The notes under the pieces: model-generated
The model's database searches: none
What the model was told of the DNA's origin: nothing
Seen by the model: only the letters and a program-made list of their open reading frames with translations
Shown: one piece after another, positions 1 to 5,106 of the stretch
Position numbering within the stretch: position 1 is the first letter of the stretch
Layout of the letters: every line of letters starts with the position of its first letter
Program-made: the position numbers and the translations under genes
NCBI GenBank assembly: GCA_020216575.1
Contig: JAIUYC010000253.1
Location: forward strand, 1-6,305
Direction: 5' to 3'
DNA length: 6,305 nt
DNA from: Coleofasciculus sp. S288
GTDB lineage: Bacteria; Cyanobacteriota; Cyanobacteriia; Cyanobacteriales; Coleofasciculaceae

Positions 1-59
1 GATCATTGAGCCTGCGCTTGTTCCTCATGCCCCACTATTGCCGGGAGCCATACTGAAAA

Positions 60-680
60 ATGATGTTATCTCCAAAAGAGACGAGGCAAGATTCAATTCT
101 TCGTGACGCTAATGTCAAAGGAATCATAGGGCTTACCTATGTTCCTAACTACATTGATGAAGATGAGCAAAATCAATTACTAAATATTATAGACCAACAA
201 GAGTGGTCAACCAAACTAAAAAGAAGGGTGCAACAGTACGGATATAGATATGAGTATCAAAAAGGCATACTTGCCTCATCAAGTTATTTGGGGGAGTTGC
301 CCGACTGGGCAGGTTGTCTCGCCGAACGACTCTATAGCGATCGCCTAACGGCACAACTTCCCGATCAAGTCATCGTCAATGAATACGAACCAGGACAGGG
401 AATTACGAGCCATATTGATTGTATTCCCTGTTTCGGCAAGACAATTATTTCGCTGAGTTTGGGAAGTCCCTGTGTGATGGAGTTTATCCATTCTCAAACC
501 CAAGGAAAGGCAGCAAATTTGTTGTTGCCTGGAAGTTTGATGGTCATGCAGGGAGCTGCAAGGTATATTTGGCAACATGGCATTGCTGCCCGCAAGAAGG
601 ATTTGTATGAGGGCAGAGAAATTATCAGAACGAGAAGAGTCTCTTTGACATTCAGGGAAGTTTTATTCCCCTACAAGTGA
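60..680 (+). CDS. AlkB-like 2-oxoglutarate/Fe(II)-dependent dioxygenase
   Basis: The product is 206 aa and soluble, with no signal peptide or membrane segment. It has the full AlkB-type double-stranded beta-helix signature. N107-x-Y109 is the usual 2-oxoglutarate-contacting NxY. H118-x-D120 and H173 are the Fe(II) ligands, and R193-x5-R199 (RVSLTFR) is the C-terminal arginine pair that binds 2-oxoglutarate and lies near the substrate. SLSLGSPCVMEF (131-142) is the typical core strand. Known family members oxidatively demethylate alkylated nucleic acid bases, or act on tRNA or protein. The substrate of this branch is not readable from sequence, so repair of alkylated DNA or RNA is an inference. 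The domain begins near residue 22. The frame is closed by a TGA at 54-56, so the start is ATG 60 or the adjacent ATG 63. There is no clear Shine-Dalgarno. The gene converges on the SGNH hydrolase gene. Confidence 0.9.
   Translation: MMLSPKETRQDSILRDANVKGIIGLTYVPNYIDEDEQNQLLNIIDQQEWSTKLKRRVQQYGYRYEYQKGILASSSYLGELPDWAGCLAERLYSDRLTAQLPDQVIVNEYEPGQGITSHIDCIPCFGKTIISLSLGSPCVMEFIHSQTQGKAANLLLPGSLMVMQGAARYIWQHGIAARKKDLYEGREIIRTRRVSLTFREVLFPYK
337..344. repeat. HIP1 octamer GCGATCGC inside the dioxygenase gene
   Basis: An exact octamer sits in the codons for residues 93-96 (SDRL), ahead of the iron-binding core. Confidence 0.9.
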
Positions 681-699
681 ACCGAAATCCTCTACAGAG

Positions 700-724
700 A
701 GAGACGTTCCGGTGGAACGTCTCT
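700..724. repeat. Perfect 11-bp palindrome (GAGACGTTCC family), possible terminator
   Basis: The arms AGAGACGTTCC (700-710) and GGAACGTCTCT (714-724) are exact reverse complements around a GGT loop. The sequence resembles the interspersed AGAGACGTTCC.GGAACGTCTCT palindromes I recall from filamentous cyanobacterial genomes. It starts 19 nt after the dioxygenase stop codon, so its transcript would form a very stable hairpin that could end or protect the mRNA. There is no following T-run, so classical Rho-independent termination is not supported. Confidence 0.75.
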
Positions 725-758
725 ACAATAATGTGCATTCAAACAAATTTGATATCAC

Positions 759-854
759 TATAGCGGTTCTCAATCTAGTGAGGCACAGAGTTCTAGTTTT
801 AGGGCATAGTAAATGCAATTAGGGTGTACCTCACCCCTCCCTTGAAACGCTATA
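759..854. mobile_element. Non-autonomous MITE, IS630/Tc1-mariner type, about 92 bp plus TA duplication
   Basis: The left end TATAGCGGTTCTCAA (759-773) and the right end, read on the minus strand from 854 as TATAGCGTTTCAA, are imperfect terminal inverted repeats. A second matched block follows inside: GTGAGGCACA on the left (778-787) and GTGAGGTACA on the minus strand of the right. The outer TA at 759-760 and 853-854 fits the TA target duplication of IS630-family elements. There is no coding capacity, so mobility would need a transposase supplied elsewhere. The ends agree over two blocks separated by a diverged stretch, which suggests an old copy. The family assignment rests on the TIR and TA pattern, not on a database match. 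Confidence 0.68.
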
Positions 855-909
855 TGTAGCTGCCACAAATAACTGGACTCTTGGTAATCCCTAATGGCTA
901 GCTTCTTCC

Positions 910-945
910 CAATTACCCATGACCCATGACCCATGACCAATTACC
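910..945. repeat. Heptamer short tandem repeat (STRR type)
   Basis: Five 7-bp units lie end to end: CAATTAC, then CCATGAC three times, then CAATTAC, plus a trailing C. This is the heptanucleotide STRR style common in filamentous cyanobacteria. It begins 5 nt past the stop codon of the SGNH hydrolase gene (read on the minus strand), so it lies in that gene's 3' untranslated region. Confidence 0.85.
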
Positions 946-950
946 AGTCT

Positions 951-2564
951 TTAGTAACTTCCCCTGAGCATATTGGTGAAAAGATTGAAGTTTTGGTCGA
1001 TCCAACCGATTAAACTTAGGTCATTGGAAAGCGATCGCGGCGGCTTGGAAATCAGCGTATCCTCGGCAATCAACCGATTGAAATTCACTTTAATGTCACC
1101 TTTCCGTTCCGTTTTGCCATCGCTCTCATAAAACTTGACACCCGCTAGCTGCATAATTTTGATAAACTCCTGAGCCATGATGCCATAACCAATTGTGGTG
1201 GGATGAATGCCATCGAGCGAGAACAAGCCACCCTGTTTGCGACCTGTTGACGTGGAGACAAAAAAGCGAGAATCTGGAACAGGTGAAAGTGCCTGGAGTT
1301 CGAGAGGTAGCGGGTACTCCGTCCACCAACTCGGTCTGGCGGAAGGGTCTTTAATATAGCGTCGGGATGCAAAGCGATCCAGTAAGCCAGCCGTTTCAAA
1401 CACATACCAATCTCTGCCTTCCTTTCGAGCTTGGCGCACGGCATCGGTGATGTCATCGTTATACTGGTCGATCGCACTATCAATTGCCCGCGCCTCTTGC
1501 CCTGTAATATGCGGATGCCTACTGGCGTCAAAATCTTTATCGCTAATCCAAGGCACAGTGTAATAAGGGAAATAACGAGAACCCTGCCTTACCTTTGTTT
1601 CCACACCACGGGCAAACGGCGCGATTGTAACGTGAGGAACCGTTCCAATAATGACGTGACGAGCGCGAATTTTCTTGATTTCCGCGACAAGCTTGTCCAG
1701 TTCAGCTTTAAAGTGGGTCGGACGCCAGACGGTATAGCGGTCATTTACTCCCATTTGGTCATAGCCCACATCAGTCCAGACCACCTTAAATGTGAGAATG
1801 CTGCCCAGAGCATTATTGGCACCAATGAGAACAATTAACGTTTCAATCCCATCTCCGTCGTTAGTTTCTCGCGTCCCCTCTGCACTCAATGCGGCTGCGG
1901 CTTGCAAGGGGGTGAGGGCTTTACCGCTTGCATCCCGTGCTGTGTTTAAAACTCGCAATGCGGCGCGATCGTTATGATACTCGACCACCTGCCGAACAAA
2001 ATCATCGTCTGAGGGGTTCCGATTAAGTACGGCTAGAGAGTGGTCAGCAGTGCGCGATATCGTATCTCGTAAATCCCACCCGTAGACGGCAAGATTGTGA
2101 TTAATCCCTCCTTGGCTTGGGACAACCGAACCTGGACCGCGTTCCCAATAATCCTCAATTTTGTCCATGTAATCGCGTGCAAACACTAAAGCTGGAGCAA
2201 ATTCCCACCAGTCTAGGTTGTCACCATACCGCGCCTCTAGTTGCCGAGCGAGGTGTTCCAGGTTGATAGGCAACCCATCTCCCGGTCCATCATAGGTTGG
2301 GTAGCGTAGCTGCTTATCCCAACCCATTTCCCTAGCAATCATCATCGGATACGAGAGTTTCGTGTTGAAAACTGCCGCACTCTGAAAGCCTTGAGTTAAC
2401 GAGTCGCCAATTGTGACAAGTCGGTGCTTGGGAGTTCCTTGTCGATTAACATTAACCGGGATGCCAAGAGTCGGGTCTGTGACAGGTTCACGCGCATCCG
2501 CCCGGACAATCACATCATCCGGTGTTTTAGGGTCGAGCATTTCAGGGGTTATCGGAACTGCCAT
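951..2564 (-). CDS. Long SGNH/GDSL-family hydrolase (lipase/esterase-like)
   Basis: The product is 537 aa from the chosen ATG. All SGNH blocks are visible: block I TIGDSLTQGF with nucleophile S55; block II glycine, probably G162 in AVYGWDLRDT; block III LIGANNALG with oxyanion residue N250; and block V SLDGIHPTTIGYGIMA with D451 and H454. The family hydrolyses ester or acyl bonds of lipids, polysaccharides or small esters; the substrate here is unknown. It is much longer than a usual 200-350 aa GDSL enzyme, with about 107 residues between blocks I and II and about 200 between III and V. No signal peptide, lipobox or membrane helix is visible, so the protein looks cytoplasmic. The start is set at ATG 2564 because GGAGG lies 8 nt upstream. 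The frame stays open to a GTG at 2654 (30 more codons), directly after an in-frame TGA at 2658-2660, but that GTG has no ribosome binding site. The gene is divergent from the Uma2 gene. Confidence 0.88.
   Translation of the reverse strand: MAVPITPEMLDPKTPDDVIVRADAREPVTDPTLGIPVNVNRQGTPKHRLVTIGDSLTQGFQSAAVFNTKLSYPMMIAREMGWDKQLRYPTYDGPGDGLPINLEHLARQLEARYGDNLDWWEFAPALVFARDYMDKIEDYWERGPGSVVPSQGGINHNLAVYGWDLRDTISRTADHSLAVLNRNPSDDDFVRQVVEYHNDRAALRVLNTARDASGKALTPLQAAAALSAEGTRETNDGDGIETLIVLIGANNALGSILTFKVVWTDVGYDQMGVNDRYTVWRPTHFKAELDKLVAEIKKIRARHVIIGTVPHVTIAPFARGVETKVRQGSRYFPYYTVPWISDKDFDASRHPHITGQEARAIDSAIDQYNDDITDAVRQARKEGRDWYVFETAGLLDRFASRRYIKDPSARPSWWTEYPLPLELQALSPVPDSRFFVSTSTGRKQGGLFSLDGIHPTTIGYGIMAQEFIKIMQLAGVKFYESDGKTERKGDIKVNFNRLIAEDTLISKPPRSLSNDLSLIGWIDQNFNLFTNMLRGSY
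1031..1038. repeat. HIP1 octamer GCGATCGC inside the SGNH gene
   Basis: An exact palindromic octamer lies in the 3' part of the hydrolase coding region, over the codons for its C-terminal tail. HIP1 is strongly over-represented in many cyanobacteria and supports the taxonomic reading. Confidence 0.9.
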
Positions 2565-2572
2565 GGTATCTT

Positions 2573-2577
2573 CCTCC
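2573..2577 (-). promoter_or_regulatory. Strong Shine-Dalgarno that fixes the SGNH start
   Basis: On the minus strand GGAGG, inside a longer AGGGAGGAAG purine run, lies 8 nt before the ATG at 2564. It is the best ribosome binding site in the window and favours this ATG over the GTG at 2654. Confidence 0.75.
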
Positions 2578-2701
2578 CTCCAGAGATAAGTATTGGTTTC
2601 TGGTTGATCCACAAGCAGTCTGGCATACTCCGGAACTTCCCTGTAAATTCCCACAACTCACGCTTGCGATAGGAAAAAAGTACAAAAATGAACGAATGCA
2701 G

Positions 2702-2722
2702 CTAGACTCTGATTATGTCTAG
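2702..2722. promoter_or_regulatory. Small palindrome in the divergent promoter region, possible operator
   Basis: CTAGAC (2702-2707) and GTCTAG (2717-2722) form a perfect 6-bp inverted repeat around 9 nt. It lies between two divergent genes and just before the AGAGG ribosome binding site of the Uma2 gene. The upstream candidate start ATG 2715 falls inside it. A dimeric regulator site or a 5' leader hairpin are both possible; no regulator is encoded nearby. Confidence 0.3.
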
Positions 2723-2725
2723 TGC

Positions 2726-2730
2726 AGAGG
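2726..2730 (+). promoter_or_regulatory. Shine-Dalgarno AGAGG supporting the ATG 2739 start
   Basis: AGAGG sits 8 nt before ATG 2739, while the upstream in-frame ATG 2715 has no purine-rich site in front of it. Confidence 0.5.
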
Positions 2731-2738
2731 TACTAGTG

Positions 2739-3578
2739 ATGGTTTCATCTTCAACGTCAGCCTCAACATCCAGCAACCGAGCGACTGAGTTAGCCGAATG
2801 TGGCTGGCGAATGGAGTTCGTCACCCAGCCGGATGGAACAACAACTAGTGTTCAGGTTCCACTGACTGCCTCGGAATTTCTGCACCCGAAAGAGGGGTAT
2901 CATTTGCCGAACAGCACCTTTCACGATAATGTCGCAGGCGATGCTAAGGACATGCTGACTCGTCGCTATGCCAGTACTCCAGACATTGGCGTATTCCGAG
3001 ACCTGCTGATTGAATGGGATATGGCCGACCTAGGCGACCATTGTCCTGATACCTTTGTCGCTTTCGGTGTGCAAAACAAAGAGCAGAATCGAAGCAAGTT
3101 TATCGTTCCCCAGGAAGGAGTTCGTCCCACTTTAATTATTGAAGTCGTCTTCCCCCGCTATCGTAGAGAAGACCGAGAGAAAAAAGTGGTTGAATATGCT
3201 AGAGCAAGGGTGCAGGAGTATGTAATTATTGACCGACGCACCTATCGGGGGCAGGTTTTGGATGAGGTATTGGGCTATCGCTTGGTTAGTGGACACTACC
3301 AACCCATTACCCCTGATGATGAGGGTCGCATTCTTTGTGACACGGTTGGGCTGTGGCTTAGTTTGCAGGATGGTTGCTTGGTAATGGAAGATGCCCAAAC
3401 GGGACAACGCCTTAAAACCTCTGCGGAACTTGCCGCCGAAAACCAGGAACTGACAGCCGAAAACCAGGAACTTGCCGCTGCCAAGGAGTTGGCTCAACAG
3501 CAGGCAGCAGAGATGGCGGCGCTACTAACTCGCTACCAAGAGCAATTCGGGAATTTGCCGGAAACTCGTAAGTCCTGA
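2739..3578 (+). CDS. Uma2-family (DUF820) PD-(D/E)XK endonuclease-fold protein with coiled-coil tail
   Basis: The product is 279 aa from ATG 2739, or 287 aa from ATG 2715 in the same frame; 2739 is preferred for its AGAGG site. Residue numbers here are from 2739. The first 20 residues are Ser/Thr-rich and look disordered. The Uma2 core runs from about 42 to 210. It includes PDTFVAFG with D104, then LIIEVVFPRYRREDREKKVVEYA with E135 and K148/K149, and EYVIID, matching the family's acidic/acidic/lysine nuclease-like pattern. These proteins are expanded into many copies in cyanobacteria, and their cellular role is not established. The C-terminal tail (about 225-265) is Ala/Glu/Gln-rich with two identical ENQEL heptads (235-239 and 242-246), predicting a coiled coil and oligomerisation. 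The gene stands alone between a divergent gene and a palindrome-rich gap. Confidence 0.88.
   Translation: MVSSSTSASTSSNRATELAECGWRMEFVTQPDGTTTSVQVPLTASEFLHPKEGYHLPNSTFHDNVAGDAKDMLTRRYASTPDIGVFRDLLIEWDMADLGDHCPDTFVAFGVQNKEQNRSKFIVPQEGVRPTLIIEVVFPRYRREDREKKVVEYARARVQEYVIIDRRTYRGQVLDEVLGYRLVSGHYQPITPDDEGRILCDTVGLWLSLQDGCLVMEDAQTGQRLKTSAELAAENQELTAENQELAAAKELAQQQAAEMAALLTRYQEQFGNLPETRKS
3435..3472 (+). repeat. In-frame 21-bp tandem duplication encoding coiled-coil heptads
   Basis: GCCGAAAACCAGGAACT occurs at 3435-3451 and again at 3456-3472, a 21-bp period equal to seven codons. It encodes AENQEL twice. The near-identity at DNA level indicates a recent slippage duplication that lengthens the coiled coil by one heptad. 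Confidence 0.8.
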
Positions 3579-3580
3579 AA

Positions 3581-3676
3581 CGAGACTTTTCTCGTTCCTA
3601 GGCTCTGCCTCGACAAGGGAACTGGTAGGAGGCAGAGCCTCTAAAGTGGCATTCCTGGTAACATCCCAGGAACGAG
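3581..3676. repeat. Nested palindromic repeat downstream of the Uma2 gene
   Basis: Several exact inverted repeats are layered here. The outer pair is CTCGTTCCT (3591-3599) with AGGAACGAG (3668-3676). Inside it is a 12-bp pair, AGGCTCTGCCTC (3600-3611) and GAGGCAGAGCCT (3629-3640). A further hairpin, TTCCTGG (3652-3658) with CCAGGAA (3666-3672), competes with the outer pair. CGAGA/TCTCG (3581-3585, 3590-3594) adds a small stem. The CTCGTTCC..AGGCTCTGCCT wording resembles an interspersed palindrome I recall from filamentous cyanobacteria. It starts 3 nt after the stop codon, so it may end or stabilise the transcript; no T-run follows. Confidence 0.8.
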
Positions 3677-3812
3677 GAAACTAGCAGAGAAACTGGAAAA
3701 ATTCTCCCATCATACTTCTTACATACAACTTTTCGTAACGATATTTAACTCTTAGTTAGGAAAGTCTCGACATTCGATTGGGCAGAGAGTGTAATAGAAG
3801 GGTTTGCTCTTT

Positions 3813-3841
3813 TTGAGAACTTATCAATACACTGGTTAAAT
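3813..3841 (+). promoter_or_regulatory. Candidate sigma70-type promoter of the amidase gene
   Basis: TTGAGA (3813-3818, 5 of 6 to TTGACA) and TTAAAT (3836-3841, 4 of 6 to TATAAT) are separated by exactly 17 nt. Transcription would begin near 3848, giving a leader of about 18 nt before ATG 3866. A weak AGG lies in that leader. Confidence 0.38.
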
Positions 3842-3865
3842 TTCTTAGAGAAACAGGTAATTTCA

Positions 3866-4786
3866 ATGAAATACGGAATTGATATTGGTCATAATTGTTC
3901 TCCAGATATTGGAGCTAAAGGAATTCGACAAGAAGATGGTATGACAATGGAGGTAGGAACTAAAGTCATCTTCAAGTTAAAAGCATTAGGTCATCAAGTT
4001 GTAGAGTGCAAACCGAGTCGTGCGAGTAGTGTAGGAAATTCCCTTCAGCAGCGATGCTACATAGCCAATACTAATAACGTGGATGTGATGGTATCCATTC
4101 ACTTCAATAGTTTTAATAAGCAGGCAAATGGTGCAGAAGTCTTTGCCATCAGCGATACGGGACGAAGCATTGCCAAGCGGATACTAGACAATATCGTAAA
4201 GCTAGGGTACTTCAATCGAGGCGTTAAAGAGGGTTCACATTTGTATGTTGTCAGAAATGCGAATGCACCAACCGTTCTTGTTGAGTGCTGTTTCTGCGAT
4301 TCCAAGCCGGATATGGATCGATATGACGCAGAAGCACTAGCAACAGCAATTGTTAAAGGATTGACGGGGCAAGTTTCACCTACTCCTGATTTTGATGAAA
4401 AGACAACTATCCTCGAAGTGCAGCAAGCCTTAAATCGGTTAAAAATCCGAGACGACAACGGTAAGCCCGTGGTAGAAGATGGTTCAGTCGATAATGAAAC
4501 GAACGCTGCTATCAAAAACTTTCAGAAGATTGTCGGCATCACTGAAACGGGAATTGCTGGACCAACGACATGGCTGGCGATTAAGCAAATACTGGCTAAG
4601 CCCATCTTACGGCCTAACCATGCAGCAGGAACCACGGTTAAATATCTTCAATACCGTCTGGGAATTGAAGCCGATGGGATATACGGTGCAGGGACAGAGG
4701 CGGCCGTTGAGAAATTCCAGAAACAAAACGGGTTAACGGCTGATGGCAATGTAGGACCAATGACTTGGGCGAAATTGATTGGTTAG
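3866..4786 (+). CDS. N-acetylmuramoyl-L-alanine amidase (Amidase_3) with two peptidoglycan-binding domains
   Basis: The product is 306 aa. The Amidase_3 zinc fold spans residues 1-168. It has H9 (GIDIGHNC), E29 (TMEVGTKV) and H79 (VSIHFNS) as the expected Zn ligands and E140 (VLVECCF) as the catalytic acid/base. These enzymes cut the bond between N-acetylmuramic acid and L-alanine of the stem peptide. After a short Pro/Asp linker (171-180) come two PG_binding_1 repeats: about 182-243 (DGSVDNETNAAIKNFQ) and 256-305 (DGIYGAGTEAAVEKFQ). The catalytic domain begins at residue 2 and there is no signal peptide. This is the architecture of phage-type endolysins rather than of periplasmic AmiC enzymes. 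ATG 3866 is the natural start, with only a weak AGG 10 nt upstream. The stop codon lies inside a tandem repeat. A second peptidoglycan hydrolase gene follows on the same strand. Confidence 0.93.
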   Translation: MKYGIDIGHNCSPDIGAKGIRQEDGMTMEVGTKVIFKLKALGHQVVECKPSRASSVGNSLQQRCYIANTNNVDVMVSIHFNSFNKQANGAEVFAISDTGRSIAKRILDNIVKLGYFNRGVKEGSHLYVVRNANAPTVLVECCFCDSKPDMDRYDAEALATAIVKGLTGQVSPTPDFDEKTTILEVQQALNRLKIRDDNGKPVVEDGSVDNETNAAIKNFQKIVGITETGIAGPTTWLAIKQILAKPILRPNHAAGTTVKYLQYRLGIEADGIYGAGTEAAVEKFQKQNGLTADGNVGPMTWAKLIG

Positions 4787-4805
4787 TGGTTAGTGGTTAG
4801 TGGTT
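4781..4805 (+). repeat. GGTTAGT heptamer tandem repeat overlapping the amidase stop codon
   Basis: Three full GGTTAGT units (4781-4801) and a partial GGTT follow each other. The last Gly codon and the TAG stop (4784-4786) are formed by the first unit. This is an STRR-type repeat at a gene's extreme 3' end. Confidence 0.88.
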
Positions 4806-4888
4806 CGGGGGAAAAACTGCGAACTAGTCGTTACTAGCCAACAATGACAAATCCTACATCCTGTGTGACATGGGATGAGCTTAAAAGC

Positions 4889-4896
4889 GCGATCGC
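4889..4896. repeat. HIP1 octamer GCGATCGC in the amidase-M15 gap
   Basis: An exact octamer within noncoding DNA. It lies inside a 22-codon open frame starting at ATG 4844 (MTNPTSCVTWDEL...), which I do not call as a gene. Confidence 0.9.
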
Positions 4897-4942
4897 ATTA
4901 TACCTAAGGTAGGTATTACTCCAATGAAATTTTGATGCAAAC

Positions 4943-4967
4943 AGCCAGGTTTAACCCCCTGGCTTTT
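4943..4967 (+). terminator. Terminator-like hairpin between the two peptidoglycan hydrolase genes
   Basis: AGCCAGG (4943-4949) pairs perfectly with CCTGGCT (4958-4964) around an 8-nt loop, and a short TTTT (4964-4967) closes it. It is the only hairpin in the window followed directly by Ts, although the T-run is short and turns into AAAA. It lies about 155 nt past the amidase stop and would separate that transcript from the next gene. Confidence 0.5.
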
Positions 4968-5014
4968 AAAATGGCCTTATATCAATCCTCTAAAATGGTG
5001 CTACACATTAATCT

Positions 5015-5046
5015 CCGCGTCACCGCGTCACCGCGTCACCGTGTCA
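5015..5046. repeat. CCGCGTCA octamer tandem repeat
   Basis: Three exact copies of CCGCGTCA and a fourth, CCGTGTCA, with one C-to-T change run head to tail, ending 60 nt before the M15-like gene. The repeat is far more GC-rich than the AT-rich sequence around it. Confidence 0.88.
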
Positions 5047-5106
5047 ATCATCTGTAGCAAACATTGAGGTAATCGATAGTATCGCCCTTCAACTCCAGCT
5101 AGGCTT

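Noticed and set aside
2..106. Open frame from the left edge (IIEPALVPHAPLL...) ending in TGA at 104-106, as the tail of an upstream gene
   Set aside because: It has only 34 codons without a start in view, overlaps the dioxygenase start by 47 nt and shows no recognisable motif. Another frame open from the edge ends at 54-56, so the choice is not supported.
910..945. Possible CRISPR-like array
   Set aside because: The units are 7 bp and contiguous with no spacers; this is a simple tandem repeat.
1145..1531. 128-aa minus-strand open frame overlapping the SGNH gene
   Set aside because: It is a shadow in another frame of the same strand. The SGNH frame carries all catalytic motifs while this one shows none.
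3132..3497. 121-aa minus-strand open frame opposite the Uma2 gene
   Set aside because: Its low-complexity repeats are the antisense of the Uma2 coiled coil, with no start signal or family motif.
4099..4515. 138-aa minus-strand open frame opposite the amidase gene
   Set aside because: It is an antisense shadow, Ser/Thr-rich without domain features, and lies across the Zn-amidase core.
4844..4912. 22-aa open frame MTNPTSCVTWDEL... in the gap between the two hydrolases
   Set aside because: It has no ribosome binding site at useful distance, is very short and lies in repeat-rich noncoding DNA. It could be a gene remnant but nothing supports expression.
5077..5082. TAGTAT as a -10 box for the M15-like gene
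   Set aside because: It matches 4 of 6 positions but no acceptable -35 lies 16-18 nt upstream, so a promoter cannot be supported.
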